46,435 bases of DNA from an uncultured Lachnospiraceae bacterium (GCA_947652925.1 CANTEW010000019.1:1-46435); one strand, 5' to 3'. Shown: positions 9,501 through 18,146, counted from the first letter of the stretch. Notes: a model not told the origin generated them from the letters alone. Made by a program: numbers and translations.

Positions 9501-9654
9501 CTGCCGTATCTATATCGGCGACCGCATCCTGTTCCACATATCCATCGTCCATGACCGCCGCCCCCACAGACGTTCCCCATGTTCCAGTCAGCAGAGCCGC
9601 TGTCAGCAGGGCTGTCAGGATCCGCCGGCCCTTCTCTTTCCATGATCGTTTCAT
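6571..9654 (-). CDS. Secreted phosphatidylinositol-specific phospholipase C-like protein with Ig-like repeats
   Basis: The predicted 1027-residue protein has a signal peptide (MKRSWKEKGRRILTALLTAA, cleavage near residue 33) and an acidic, low-complexity stretch at residues 35-140. Residues 148-460 look like two trefoil (ricin-type) modules: YLMIYPAAN, WVVENA, ICMIYPKG and MDWQVD recur. The PI-PLC X domain covers about 475-770: LNIPASHDTGT (His493) and DIVHGD (His551) match the two catalytic histidines of bacterial PI-PLCs, followed by ETVIIKVG and GSYIWNFTSC. The C-terminus has an MBG-like module (790-850), a BIG2-like module (865-930) and an Fn3-like tail. It has no LPXTG motif, so attachment, if any, is not covalent by sortase. 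It starts 19 bases after the regulator gene, behind AGGAGA. Whether it cleaves phosphoinositides or another lipid is unknown. Confidence 0.85.
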   Translation of the reverse strand: MKRSWKEKGRRILTALLTAALLTGTWGTSVGAAVMDDGYVEQDAVADIDTADEGLSGEEQENEENGEIFGETKEESQEEDQVLPSENGEGSLETPGIPVEETYVETPEGQSGSNEEAELGEESTQMSSVNDAEIIEEPELMAGALDSVRLDTSQYLMIYPAANKKYRWNTNGTGKNACVHLDENSGRDCTMQFEQVTSGGTYYYSIRYSGSGYFIDSEKDDSKTGRVLHNGKKSRDQDNQLFRFVPVKDSKGNVKKNTYYILSKKGDNEKKSLYIGLDKDQDIAYKRKVATSSKPMEWVVENAAFPVPSGAQKLPQNASDHRTICMIYPKGYKRDVNVDGDSKKNGASLHLYLHGTSSKFECTWNATYQAYRLGCMTITEKSLGTVWEVKERRYEEGTTIQSWEKVEDSLSQYWRFVSQGNGVYRIQNVYTGKYASLREIKDDNNVGLVISSTPMDWQVDVINVADQDARSVKWMSEISDDTRLSDLNIPASHDTGTAWTSAYGMDLSESESTSISKCQQLFVEEQLNVGVRAFDLRVYQKDATDDPDIVHGDQYGQCRKQDYSKLTLKDVLQKTTDFLRVNPSETVIIKVGAQGSGGGPENVAKAIDRCIQDSSYPIYRPETNTVPTLGEVRGKIVLMRGFSFGSYEPVAKETWFGPDVASGWGSDYDKIPGARQVYDQEGCQIWVQDAYKVNTTDKRSHVEKTIDQAEKGEIPGGSYIWNFTSCTDPMVIIKSARNMTTWFLSRAAREYRNGKKLGIMPMDYIDAKMALAIYDAPPVETVTFPSQVTMTYGQSLSQATLKGGSALGSFSFKNADTKPSKAGTHVYRMVYTLDPSEPPIEQDVTVTVGKAAQKLKRSFRSLKRRVGATSVTQKIRGAKAKLTFTSSNKKVALVDKNGQIRFVGVGKAKITVRAAESENYRAASRQCTVTVIPKTTGFKDLVSTKKGTIRFKIRKASKAYTGYEVQYRVNKSKKVHTRKLKSGSVKKRMLKKFKSGDVIQLRIRAYQKVGGKTYRGHYGKYRTVRVR

Positions 9655-9672
9655 ATCTGTCTCCTTTCCTAT

Positions 9673-12045
9673 TCATAACAATTTCAGATTCCTGGCCGCC
9701 AGCACTGCTTCCGCCTTGCCGGAGACCCCCAGTTTCTTATAATTTTGTTTGTTGTGATACCGGACTGTCTCCACGCTCAGAGACAGCTGCCGTGCGATCT
9801 CACTGACGGACATCCCTTTCCCCTGGAGCCGCAGGACAGCCAGAGCATGTTCGCTGAAATCCGGCGCCTGCGCTGTCTGACTTTTCAGATACATGGGATA
9901 GCGCAGGGCCATCTGGCGAGTCTCTTCTAAAACCTTTTTGGACCACGCCCTATCCAGGGCATCCCCATGGCTCCATTCCCTGCGCCCCCGTTCCAGGAGC
10001 GGGAGGACAGCCGCCCCTTCTTCGCTGAGCAGCCGGACGAAACGATAACGGCAGATCTCCGGCAGCAGGACATCCATATCTCTCCGCCAGTCCTCCCGGC
10101 CCATCCGGTATTTGACAATGGCCGCCAGCAGGCCCGCTTCCATCTGGATATACGTACGGCTGTATGCTTTGGCGTAATCCAAGAGTTTTTCCAGGAGCAT
10201 ATGTGCTCTTAAGTACTCGCCGGACTGCAGATAGCACCGGACCTTCGTGAGATACCGATAGCGGTCCAAAATGAAAAATCCCCGGTCCTCATCAGGCGCT
10301 CCCTCCATCCACGCATCCACCGCCGCCCTCTCACCACTGTACAGGGCCATACGGCATCTCAGCGCCCGCAGATTGGGCAAAAGCTGTATGGCGCCCTTCT
10401 CCTCCACTGTCTGTTCAAATGAATCCAGGATATGGGCCGCCATGTCCTCTTTGCCGTGGAACAGCTCCAGCCGCACCTGCAGACCCACCGAGACAAACCC
10501 GATCTCCAGCATCCCTCCCCTCTCCGTCTCCACTTTTCCCCGACTCAGGAGCGTCAGGACCTCATATGTATCCTCACCTTTTTCGTAACCGCTCTCTCCC
10601 AGGGCGATGGATACCAGTCCTTTCCCGTACCTTCCCAGCGCGCGCTCCACCAGGCTTCCCACAGATGCGGCCAGCTCCCTGTCATGCTTGCTCCACGCAC
10701 AGAAATCTTTTCCTCCATTCATCAGAGAAGGCAGATTGCTGGTAACGGAAAATTCTGGCAGGAAGATCCCCCGGTCCCGGACGAGAGCAGGCAGGCGTTT
10801 GAAAATCCCCAGAAGATCCCAGCTCCCCCGGTGGGGAAGGGCAATGTCCAGATAAGTCAGATAACTCATAGCTTCCCGGCGCTTGGCCCCCCGTGCCGTT
10901 CGCCCGCAGTCTTCCAGCCGCCCATACCAATATTCACTCTCCCTGGTCCGCATCAGCAGCGAATGCAGCATACTCAGAGCAGCCAGCAGTACCACGTTAT
11001 CAGAGATGTCCTCTTCCCTCAGACGCAGATAATACACCCGCAGTTCATAGTACCACCCATTTCCCGGATTCCGCCGGGCGTTCAAGGTCAAGAGTTCCCG
11101 GATCCGTTCTGTATAGCCAGACTGCTCATACATGGCCAGAGCTTCCGGGACCTGCCCATGCATCTCATAATACAGGCCCGCGTTGTACTGGTATTCTTTT
11201 ATCCGTCCTCCATAGATCCGCTCTGCGCGCCGCACAAGGGTCTGCCTGAGGATAGGCCTGAGCCGGAAGAGATCCTCCTCCTGGGATAGAAAATTCCCGA
11301 CGGCAGATGCCCTCTCCAGCATTTCTCCGGCTTGACAGTTTCCGGTGATCATCTCCGCCAGAGGGACTGTAAATGCATCCACCACACTGACCTTCATGAG
11401 AAAATCTAAAAGATCCCTGTCCCACTGGGCCATGATCCCATGCTCCAGATACTCCCTGAAGATCCGGGCATTTTCCTCCACGAGCTTCGGACTGTACTGT
11501 CTCCCTTCCGCCAGCATCCGCGCCAGATGCCGCACCACACAGGCATTCCCTTCATTGTTTCTGCATATCTGTGCCGCCACCCCTTCCTCCAGGAAAATAC
11601 CATATCCAGACATGTATTCCTGGACACCCGCCTCATCCATCTGCAGATCACCTTCACCGATCAGGATAAACCCTTTCTTGAGATACAGCGGCATCAGCCA
11701 GGGCGGTGGTACGCTGCGCCCGATCAAGATCACCCAGACTGCCGGATCACCTGCCAGCGCGAGGACTTTCTCCCGCCGCTCCTTTTCCTTTAGAAACTGC
11801 AGATCATCCACCACCACCGCCGGATCGGGCGACAGGCGATCCATCTCCCATGTATCGGATCCGCCCGCTATACAGGAAACATAACAAGATCCCCGGCACT
11901 CTTTCTCCAGATACCGCTTCGCCAACTCAGTCTTGCCAAACCCGGTGGCCCCGTAAATGTAGACCGTATGCCCGATGTCCTGAGCGGCGCGCAGCTTCTT
12001 CCACGCTCTCTCCGGCCGGATATACCTATCTCCCTGTCTCGGCAT
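9673..12045 (-). CDS. MalT-like LuxR-family transcriptional regulator (STAND ATPase)
   Basis: This predicted 790-residue regulator has the MalT layout. An N-terminal NTPase carries Walker A GATGFGKTEL (about 32-41) and Walker B AVVVDDLQFL (about 75-84). A long helical, TPR-like middle (about 300-700) follows, and a C-terminal LuxR helix-turn-helix (VSEIARQLSLSVETVRYHN). In this class an inducer plus ATP drives oligomerisation and promoter activation. The start at 12045 is preferred because AAAAGGAGGGGG lies directly upstream; in-frame ATGs up to 12072 lack such a site. It sits just before the PI-PLC gene, suggesting co-transcription or dedicated control. The signal it senses is unknown. Confidence 0.88.
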   Translation of the reverse strand: MPRQGDRYIRPERAWKKLRAAQDIGHTVYIYGATGFGKTELAKRYLEKECRGSCYVSCIAGGSDTWEMDRLSPDPAVVVDDLQFLKEKERREKVLALAGDPAVWVILIGRSVPPPWLMPLYLKKGFILIGEGDLQMDEAGVQEYMSGYGIFLEEGVAAQICRNNEGNACVVRHLARMLAEGRQYSPKLVEENARIFREYLEHGIMAQWDRDLLDFLMKVSVVDAFTVPLAEMITGNCQAGEMLERASAVGNFLSQEEDLFRLRPILRQTLVRRAERIYGGRIKEYQYNAGLYYEMHGQVPEALAMYEQSGYTERIRELLTLNARRNPGNGWYYELRVYYLRLREEDISDNVVLLAALSMLHSLLMRTRESEYWYGRLEDCGRTARGAKRREAMSYLTYLDIALPHRGSWDLLGIFKRLPALVRDRGIFLPEFSVTSNLPSLMNGGKDFCAWSKHDRELAASVGSLVERALGRYGKGLVSIALGESGYEKGEDTYEVLTLLSRGKVETERGGMLEIGFVSVGLQVRLELFHGKEDMAAHILDSFEQTVEEKGAIQLLPNLRALRCRMALYSGERAAVDAWMEGAPDEDRGFFILDRYRYLTKVRCYLQSGEYLRAHMLLEKLLDYAKAYSRTYIQMEAGLLAAIVKYRMGREDWRRDMDVLLPEICRYRFVRLLSEEGAAVLPLLERGRREWSHGDALDRAWSKKVLEETRQMALRYPMYLKSQTAQAPDFSEHALAVLRLQGKGMSVSEIARQLSLSVETVRYHNKQNYKKLGVSGKAEAVLAARNLKLL

Positions 12046-12090
12046 TTTCCCCCTCCTTTTCATTTTCCTCATTTTAACATAGGGTAAACG

Positions 12091-12119
12091 AAAAAGGAAC
12101 TACCCGTTCGGGTAGTCCT
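12091..12119 (-). terminator. Intrinsic terminator after the YyaL-like gene
   Basis: On the minus strand, GGACTACCC and GGGTAGTTCC form a stem around GAAC and are followed by a T run (TTTTT). It lies just behind the stop of the DUF255 gene and before the MalT-like gene. Confidence 0.85.
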
Positions 12120-12123
12120 ATAC

Positions 12124-14187
12124 TCACAAGGTATCCATACACGCGCGGATCACCTCATCCATATCTTCCGTCGGCTGTCTGCAGCTCCCTCCCTCGCACA
12201 GATAGTATGTGGCTGTATCGCTGAGCGGATGCTCTTCCGTAAACGGCGCCAAACGTGCCAAACATCCTGCGTTCTCCGGTGTCTTCACCAGGATATGGAG
12301 TCCCTGGTCCGGGAGAGCCGCCAAACGACGCTGCAGCTCTGTCATATCATGACCTTTGGGCAGGACACAGACCAGCTCCCTGGCCGGATAGAGTACCTCC
12401 GTCATAGCCAGCAGGGAAAAACAATAGCCAGCCGGATAGCTTTTGACCTGATCCGCCAGAAAAGAGAGCTGGCGGTCCCTGCGTTCGATCCACTCCGGCT
12501 GCGCCGTGAGCGCCGCCAGCCTGCAGAGCACATGGGCGGCGACAGAGTTTCCGGAGGGCATCGCCCCGTCCCAGACATCTTTCGGACGACTGATCAGCTG
12601 CTCCCCGTCCGAAGCATACAGGTAAAACCCGCCATTTTCCCTGTCAAAGAAATACTCCACCATCATCTCGGCCACAGAGACGGCCTCCTCCAGATAGGAG
12701 AGTCGAGATCCTATCTGGTACATCTCCAGCAGCGCATATGCGTAAAAAGCATAGTCGTCCAGATGCCCCCGATGGCCTGCCTCCCCGTCCCGATAACGCA
12801 CCATGAGACGGCCTTCCCCATCCGTCAGAGAACGTCTGACAAAAGCCAGGCTGTCCTCCGCCATAGAAAGACACTGTCTGAAGACAGGATGTGCATCCTC
12901 CTGCCGCAGGGCGGCCCTGGCACCTTTGACACAGGCGGCCGCCATCAGACTGTTCCAGGAAGTGAGGACTTTATCGTCTTTGTGCAGGGGATATCTGTCT
13001 TTGCGGTATCCATACAGTCTCTCACGATCCGCCGCCGTCTCCGGATCCGGGATCCACGGCTTCTCCTCCCCCAGCAGATGCGGGATAGCCATCCCCTCGA
13101 AATTTCCCTCCTCTGTGATCCCATAGCGCGTACAGAACGCCTCACCCCGCTGCCTGCCCAGTACCCCACAGACCTCTTCCGGGGACAGTCCATAATATCT
13201 TCCTTCCACACCCTCACTGTCTGCATCCTGTCCACAGAAAAAACCGCCTTCCTCCCCGGTCAGCTCACGGAACACATAAATAAAGATCCTCTCCGCCGTC
13301 CAGAGACACCACGGAGCCCCTGTCTGCTCCCAGCATTCCAGATATGCATAAGCCAGAAGCGCATTGTCGTAGAGCATTTTCTCGAAATGTGGGATCAGCC
13401 ACTGACGGTCCGTGGAATACCTGGAAAAACCACCGCCGATATGGTCGAAGATCCCGCCCCGCATCATACAGAAGAGCGTCTGCGCCGCCACATACTCCAC
13501 CGTCTTATTGTCGTGCAGCTTGCTGTAACGCAGCAGGAACAGAAGATCATGGGCTACCGGGAACTTGGGCGCCTGTCCAAATCCCCCGTATTCCTTATCA
13601 AAAGAACGCAACAGATCCCCCGCCGCCTGGTGGAGCAGCGCCTGCGCAGGCCAGGCATCTGCAGCAGCCTCCCCGCCGGCTTCCAGATGGCCGCACACAG
13701 AGGCCCCCGCCTCTCGCAGCTTCTCCGGTTCTCTGTGCCACAGATCTGCGAGCTGTCTGAGTATCTGCATAAGCCCGGGCATCTTCCCCCTGCTCTCCCG
13801 GGGCAGATACGTGGCTGCGAAAAAGGGCTGTTGCTCCGGCGTCATGACGATCGTCAGCGGCCAGCCCCCGGAATGATTGACTGCCTGGCAGACAGCCATA
13901 TACACCGAATCAACGTCCGGCCTCTCCTCTCTGTCCACCTTGATGCTGACAAAGTTTTCATTTAAGAGCGCGGCCGCTCCCTCGTTTTCAAACGACTCCC
14001 GCTCCATCACATGACACCAGTGGCAGGTAGAATAACCGATACTCAGAAAAACAGGCTTGTTTTCCCTTTTTGCTCTCTCAAAGGCTTCCGGCCCCCAGGG
14101 ATACCAGTCCACCGGATTGTGGGCATGGGAGAGCAGATAGGGAGACTTTTCATTGATCAAATGGTTGCTGTATGTCGTCGATCTCAT
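12124..14187 (-). CDS. Thioredoxin-domain protein of the YyaL/DUF255 (SSP411) family
   Basis: The 687-residue protein begins with the conserved [25 protein letters not shown] block, then a thioredoxin fold with the CHWC motif (Cys55 and Cys58), [15 protein letters not shown] and [12 protein letters not shown] long alpha-helical, six-hairpin-glycosidase-like domain follows (for example [34 protein letters not shown]). It lacks a signal peptide and should be cytosolic. The family is widespread from bacteria to mammals (SPATA20), but its reaction is not known. Length is normal. The ribosome-binding site is GGAGGG. It appears to be a single-gene unit between two terminators. Confidence 0.9.
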   Translation of the reverse strand: MRSTTYSNHLINEKSPYLLSHAHNPVDWYPWGPEAFERAKRENKPVFLSIGYSTCHWCHVMERESFENEGAAALLNENFVSIKVDREERPDVDSVYMAVCQAVNHSGGWPLTIVMTPEQQPFFAATYLPRESRGKMPGLMQILRQLADLWHREPEKLREAGASVCGHLEAGGEAAADAWPAQALLHQAAGDLLRSFDKEYGGFGQAPKFPVAHDLLFLLRYSKLHDNKTVEYVAAQTLFCMMRGGIFDHIGGGFSRYSTDRQWLIPHFEKMLYDNALLAYAYLECWEQTGAPWCLWTAERIFIYVFRELTGEEGGFFCGQDADSEGVEGRYYGLSPEEVCGVLGRQRGEAFCTRYGITEEGNFEGMAIPHLLGEEKPWIPDPETAADRERLYGYRKDRYPLHKDDKVLTSWNSLMAAACVKGARAALRQEDAHPVFRQCLSMAEDSLAFVRRSLTDGEGRLMVRYRDGEAGHRGHLDDYAFYAYALLEMYQIGSRLSYLEEAVSVAEMMVEYFFDRENGGFYLYASDGEQLISRPKDVWDGAMPSGNSVAAHVLCRLAALTAQPEWIERRDRQLSFLADQVKSYPAGYCFSLLAMTEVLYPARELVCVLPKGHDMTELQRRLAALPDQGLHILVKTPENAGCLARLAPFTEEHPLSDTATYYLCEGGSCRQPTEDMDEVIRACMDTL

Positions 14188-14273
14188 AGATAAGACCCTC
14201 CATATAATATATTTTCCACTACTATCACTATCTTATCTATCATACCATAAAACTGCCCACTCTATTTATCTCT

Positions 14274-14330
14274 ACATAAAAAAAGGCATCCGCTCATATC
14301 TTTTTCAGACACGTTCTGAGCAGATGCCTC
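14274..14330 (-). terminator. Intrinsic terminator after the AIM24 gene
   Basis: On the minus strand, AGGCATCTGCTCA and TGAGCGGATGCCT form a 13-bp stem with one mismatch, followed by a run of seven T. The loop is rather large, about 20 bases. Confidence 0.8.
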
Positions 14331-14343
14331 TGATCGTCTTTCT

Positions 14344-15027
14344 CTAATTGCTCCCTGTCGGCAGATACGGCCGCAACGCTCCGGCCACATTACTGATCGG
14401 CATGGTCTGCAGCCACACATGCCCCGGCCCGGTGATCACCGTATTGAAGAAACCTTCCCCGCCGAATAATTTGTTCTTCAACCCCGGCACAGTCTGGATC
14501 TCCATGGTACAAGTAGCAGACATAGCAGCCAGATGTCCCGTATCGATCACGATCTGCTGTCCCGACGAAAGGTCGTATTCCACCACATGACCGTCAAACT
14601 CTGCAAAAGCCACCCCATTCCCGCTGATCTTCTGCAGGATAAAACCTTCCCCGCCGAAAAGCCCGGAACTGAATTTCTTATGGAAATGCATCCTTAAGTC
14701 CACACCTGACTCACTGGCCAGAAAAGCGCTCTTCTGCAAGATATATTCCTGCCCCGGACTCACCGTGAAAGGCTTGATAGAACCAGGAAAACTGGACGCG
14801 AACGCGATCAGTCCACTGCCGCCCATGGCCGTATAGCGATTGATGAACAATGTATCCCCGGACAACATCCGCCCCAGGGCTTTCCCAATGCCGCCGCCGG
14901 AAGTCGTCTCCATATCCATATTGGGAGACATCCACGCCATCCCGCCGCTCTCCGTGAACATAGATTCCCCGGACTCCAGTTGACAGATGACTACCGGCAG
15001 TGTCTCTCCTTTTATCTCATAACGCAT
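14344..15027 (-). CDS. TIGR00266/AIM24 family protein
   Basis: This predicted 227-residue protein has the AIM24 family pattern: an opening like MRYEIKGETLPVVICQLESGE, the SGGMAWM turn, and repeated GEGF-type turns in a double-stranded beta-helix (GGEGFILQKISG, GGEGFFNTVITG). It has no signal peptide or membrane segment. The molecular role of the bacterial members is not known; the mitochondrial relative AIM24 affects inner-membrane organisation. The start has an excellent AGGAGGG. It stands alone downstream of the folate operon, with a perfect inverted repeat upstream. Confidence 0.88.
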   Translation of the reverse strand: MRYEIKGETLPVVICQLESGESMFTESGGMAWMSPNMDMETTSGGGIGKALGRMLSGDTLFINRYTAMGGSGLIAFASSFPGSIKPFTVSPGQEYILQKSAFLASESGVDLRMHFHKKFSSGLFGGEGFILQKISGNGVAFAEFDGHVVEYDLSSGQQIVIDTGHLAAMSATCTMEIQTVPGLKNKLFGGEGFFNTVITGPGHVWLQTMPISNVAGALRPYLPTGSN

Positions 15028-15092
15028 GATGCCCTCCTCAGAACTTTTTTAAAAATATTGTATGATCTCCGTATGACCGGCAATACTATAAC

Positions 15093-15120
15093 TATTCATT
15101 GGAATCCCCTCCAATGAATA
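15093..15120. repeat. Perfect 11-bp inverted repeat upstream of the AIM24 gene
   Basis: TATTCATTGGA (15093-15103) and its exact complement (15110-15120) flank a 6-base loop. No T run follows on the minus strand, so it is more operator-like than terminator-like. It lies about 65 bases before the AIM24 start and downstream of folBK. Confidence 0.6.
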
Positions 15121-15146
15121 CAAAAATACTTTTTATCCTCCCCTTG

Positions 15147-15179
15147 ACGAGGCTGCCATCAGATCGACCAGGCGGCCTC
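15147..15179 (-). terminator. Weak stem-loop after folBK
   Basis: On the minus strand, GAGGCCGCC can pair with GGCAGCCTC with one C-A mismatch directly after the folBK stop. No U tract follows, so true termination is doubtful; it may instead stabilise the mRNA end. Confidence 0.3.
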
Positions 15180-15182
15180 ACA

Positions 15183-16010
15183 TTACATAACATAATGCTG
15201 CGTCAGTTCCTCCGCCATCTCTCCCACGGTCTTGCCCGTGACCGGATGGCGCAGATAAGGAGCGATCTCCCGCAGGGGGAGCAGTACAAAATCTCTTTTC
15301 TGCATCTCTATATGAGGGATCTGCAGATCTTCCTCATCCACCACTTCCTGATCATAAAAGATGATGTCAAGATCCAGCGTCCTGGGTCCCCAGTGGACTT
15401 TCCTCTCCCGCCCGGCTTCCCTTTCGATACCCTGGAGGATCTCCAGGAGTTCCCGCGGTGTGGACAATGTACGGATCTGCATACATCCATTCAGAAAATC
15501 ATCCTGTTCCACGCCTCCATAGGGCGCCGTGCGGATAAAGGAAGACACTCTCTCCACCTGGCAGCCTTCTTTTTGACGGATCTTATCCACCGCCATCTGC
15601 AGATAACTCTCCCGCTCACCCATGTTGGATCCAAGCGCGATGTATACCCTGTGCCAGCTGCGCTCAATCGCCACCGACACAGTCTCCAGCGAAAGTCCGA
15701 TGGGCGCCCAGGGTTTTTCAAGTTCTAGCTCCACTTTTTCAAGGCCCGGGATCTCCAGGAGCATCTTCTCCGCCAGGGTCTCCACCGCCCGCTCCAAAAG
15801 AGCAAATGTATGCTCTTCCAAATACGTCTTCATCATGTGGCTGACTTCCCCATAGTGGATAGACTCCGTCAGATCGTCCGTCTTCCCTGCTTTCCGGATA
15901 TCCGTGTGCAGGACCGCGGATATGATAAACTTCTGTCCCAGCACATTCTCTTCCGGAAACACGCCATGCTTGGCAAAAAACTCCAGTCTCTTGATATATA
16001 TCCTGTCCAT
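15183..16010 (-). CDS. folBK: Bifunctional dihydroneopterin aldolase / HPPK
   Basis: The 275-residue fusion carries two consecutive folate enzymes. Residues 1-118 are dihydroneopterin aldolase (FFAKHGVFPEENVLGQKF, then VELELEKPWAPIGLSLETVSVAI). Residues 120-275 are 6-hydroxymethyl-7,8-dihydropterin pyrophosphokinase (VYIALGSNMGERESYLQ, TAPYGGVEQDDFLNGC, WGPRTLDLDIIFYD, IPHIEMQKRDFVLLPL). Together they convert dihydroneopterin to the pyrophosphate substrate of FolP. The fusion is common in Clostridia. It begins three bases after folP and is the last gene of the folE-HD-folP-folBK operon. Confidence 0.95.
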   Translation of the reverse strand: MDRIYIKRLEFFAKHGVFPEENVLGQKFIISAVLHTDIRKAGKTDDLTESIHYGEVSHMMKTYLEEHTFALLERAVETLAEKMLLEIPGLEKVELELEKPWAPIGLSLETVSVAIERSWHRVYIALGSNMGERESYLQMAVDKIRQKEGCQVERVSSFIRTAPYGGVEQDDFLNGCMQIRTLSTPRELLEILQGIEREAGRERKVHWGPRTLDLDIIFYDQEVVDEEDLQIPHIEMQKRDFVLLPLREIAPYLRHPVTGKTVGEMAEELTQHYVM

Positions 16011-16013
16011 TCC

Positions 16014-16820
16014 CTACCTTCCCATGATCGCTTCTGTCATCTGTATCACCCGCTTATTTTCCCGCACCTGATGCACCCGGATGAACGCACAGTGTCCTAA
16101 CACCCCGATCACCGTCGTGGCCAGCGTGCCTTCCAGCCGCTCCCCGGCAGGCAGATCCAGCGTATTCCCGATCACCGATTTGTTGGAGGTACCCAACAGG
16201 ATGGGATACCCAAACTGGTGCATCTGAGAGATCTCCCGGATCACTTCCAGGTTCATCTCATACGTCTTCCCAAATCCCACGCCCGGATCCAGGATGATCT
16301 TATCCGGAGCGATGCCGGCTCTCTCCGCGATCTTGACAGACTCGCCCAGATCCTGGAGGAATCCTTTCATAAAATCGTCGTACACAGCCTTTTCCCGATT
16401 ATGCATCAGGCAGCAGGCGACCTTTGTGTCCGCGATGAGTCCCGCCATGGCAGGGTCGTACTTCAAACCCCAGATATCATTGATCAGATCTGCCCCCGCC
16501 TGGACCGCAGGCGCCGCCACTTTGCTCTTATAAGTATCCACCGAGATCGGGATATCAAAACGGCTGCGCACCGCTTCGATGACAGGTACGACCCGCTCGA
16601 TCTCCTCCTGCTCTGTGATCTGCACATGGCCCGGCCTCGTGGACTCTCCTCCGATATCGATGATATCAGCGCCCTCGGAGATCATCTCCTCGGCATGCTT
16701 TAAAGCTTTATCCAGTGAATCCCATTTCCCCCCGTCGGAAAAAGAATCGGGCGTCACGTTCAAAATACCCATGATGTAACATTTCTGTTCTGTATCAAAT
16801 ACTTTATCTCTGATCTTCAT
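16014..16820 (-). CDS. folP: Dihydropteroate synthase
   Basis: The 268-residue TIM-barrel enzyme joins p-aminobenzoate to the pterin pyrophosphate made by the FolBK product. The diagnostic motifs are present: ILNVTPDSFSDGG (pyrophosphate loop), DIIDIGGESTRPG, PISVDTYKSKVA, DPGVGFGKT, LLGTSNKS, and IRVHQV near the C-terminus. Length is typical. The gene lies six bases after the HD-domain gene and three before folBK. Sulfonamide sensitivity cannot be judged from sequence alone. Confidence 0.96.
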   Translation of the reverse strand: MKIRDKVFDTEQKCYIMGILNVTPDSFSDGGKWDSLDKALKHAEEMISEGADIIDIGGESTRPGHVQITEQEEIERVVPVIEAVRSRFDIPISVDTYKSKVAAPAVQAGADLINDIWGLKYDPAMAGLIADTKVACCLMHNREKAVYDDFMKGFLQDLGESVKIAERAGIAPDKIILDPGVGFGKTYEMNLEVIREISQMHQFGYPILLGTSNKSVIGNTLDLPAGERLEGTLATTVIGVLGHCAFIRVHQVRENKRVIQMTEAIMGR

Positions 16821-16826
16821 AAAGAA

Positions 16827-17327
16827 CTACCTGCCCTCTCCCCAATGATCCCTTATCACCATGTTCATCTTATCTTCAGGCCAGTTGCACATCTCCCGGG
16901 CCGCACAGTCAAAACAGTTCCGGGACATCTTATCTGCCCGGTACAACAGATCTGCAAGGCTCTCCGTCCTTCTATCCTCATTTCTGCGGTGCCCCAGGAT
17001 CGCGTCCCGGATCTGCGCCTGCTCCTCCTCTGAAAAAGAACACGCGGGCAAGATCCCATCCGCCAGATGGACACTGGCCTCCTCGTGGGGGATGCCGGCC
17101 TCATATTGGCGGTATCTGCCGATATCATGCAAAAGAGCCGCCGCATAGATCACGTCCTTTTTCACGTCCAGTCCCCGTTCCAGGCAGTGGATATAGGCCA
17201 GACGCGCCACATCCAGAAAATGCCCTATATCATGGCGGCAGAACTGTCTGTCCTGCTCCCAGGTCTTTATCTGTGCAAGAGCATACTGATACTTGGGATG
17301 GAACAGGATCTGGTCTATCCGTTTCAT
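16827..17327 (-). CDS. HD-domain protein in the folate operon
   Basis: This 166-residue predicted metal-dependent phosphohydrolase has the HD superfamily signature: H in [23 protein letters not shown] (the HD pair), [10 protein letters not shown], and a late D in [10 protein letters not shown]. It overlaps the stop of folE by four bases (ATGA), so it is translationally coupled. Its position between folE and folP suggests a role in the pathway, for example removing phosphate from dihydroneopterin triphosphate, a step for which many bacteria lack an assigned enzyme. That role is inference from position only. Nucleotide housekeeping is an alternative. Confidence 0.85.
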   Translation of the reverse strand: MKRIDQILFHPKYQYALAQIKTWEQDRQFCRHDIGHFLDVARLAYIHCLERGLDVKKDVIYAAALLHDIGRYRQYEAGIPHEEASVHLADGILPACSFSEEEQAQIRDAILGHRRNEDRRTESLADLLYRADKMSRNCFDCAAREMCNWPEDKMNMVIRDHWGEGR

Positions 17328-17881
17328 CCTTTCACCATATCCAGGATCAGCTTCTGCATCCCCAGATCATCTTTGAGTACGCCCCTTGTCACACAGCTCA
17401 CGGTCTTACTGCCAGGTTTCTTGATCCCACGCATCGTCATGCACATATGTTCCGCTTCCACGACTACCATCACACCTTGGGGATGCAGATGTTCCCACAG
17501 GGCATCTGCGATCTGTGCGGTCAGTTTTTCCTGGATCTGTGCTCTGCGGGCATAGACTTCCACTGTCCGGGCCAGTTTGCTCAGACCCACCACCTTGCCG
17601 TCTGGTATGTATGCGATATGTGCTTTCCCATAGAAAGGCAGCAGATGATGCTCACAGGTAGAATAAAATGTGATATCTTTTTCCAACACCAATTCGTTAT
17701 CCTCTACTGTGAACTGCTTAGCCAGATGTACGCTTGCATCCTGCTCCAGGCCCCCGTAGATCTCCTGGCACATCCTGGCAACGCGGGACGGTGTCTCCAG
17801 CAGCCCTTCCCGGCTGACATCCTCTCCGATCCCCTCCAAAAATAAACGTACGCTTTCTTCGATTTTCTGCTTATCGAGCAT
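17324..17881 (-). CDS. folE: GTP cyclohydrolase I
   Basis: The 185-residue enzyme opens the folate pathway by turning GTP into 7,8-dihydroneopterin triphosphate. Characteristic stretches are visible: [31 protein letters not shown] (zinc-binding Cys and His), [22 protein letters not shown], and [20 protein letters not shown] with the second zinc Cys. It is the first gene of the operon, behind AAAGGAG, with a leader of about 260 nt from a strong promoter. Length is normal for the short bacterial form. Confidence 0.96.
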   Translation of the reverse strand: MLDKQKIEESVRLFLEGIGEDVSREGLLETPSRVARMCQEIYGGLEQDASVHLAKQFTVEDNELVLEKDITFYSTCEHHLLPFYGKAHIAYIPDGKVVGLSKLARTVEVYARRAQIQEKLTAQIADALWEHLHPQGVMVVVEAEHMCMTMRGIKKPGSKTVSCVTRGVLKDDLGMQKLILDMVKG

Positions 17882-18140
17882 GAAAAGATACTCCTTTCCG
17901 TATATTACACATTTCGGAGGGTGTTTTTACTCTATATCAAGATGAAAAAAACACCTCCATCATGCGAAGAACATATGTCGAAAATATTCCCTACACAATA
18001 TGAGATGTCTGGCTCCATGTTGCAACGGGTGCGATCCCCATACCGCAAGTTCAAGTCAATAATAAACTTTTCGTTTCAGCAGCAACTCCCTATCCACCGA
18101 ACACTTTACGCATGGAAATCTATTTTGCATATTATTCGTT
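17882..18140 (-). promoter_or_regulatory. Long structured leader of the folate operon, class not recognised
   Basis: About 260 bases separate the predicted start of transcription (near 18140) from the folE ATG, with no convincing gene. Two alternative pairings share one segment. GAGGTGT (complement of 17951-17957), followed by a T run, can pair with ACATCTC (complement of 18002-18008). Alternatively the overlapping GGAGGTGTTTTT (complement of 17947-17958) can pair with the complement of 17916-17928, just before the ribosome-binding site. A further domain is closed by GTTGC/GCAAC. I looked for the tetrahydrofolate, ZTP, preQ1, SAM and TPP consensus cores and found none. A riboswitch is possible but unproven. 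Confidence 0.5.
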
Positions 18141-18146
18141 ACCATG

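Noticed and set aside
12229-13965. A 578-codon open frame on the plus strand
   Set aside because: It is antisense to the YyaL-like gene, whose motifs are unmistakable; no independent evidence supports it.
17882-18140. Tetrahydrofolate riboswitch before folE
   Set aside because: The expected GGAGAGTAG-type start and the conserved inner loops are absent; kept as an unassigned structured leader.
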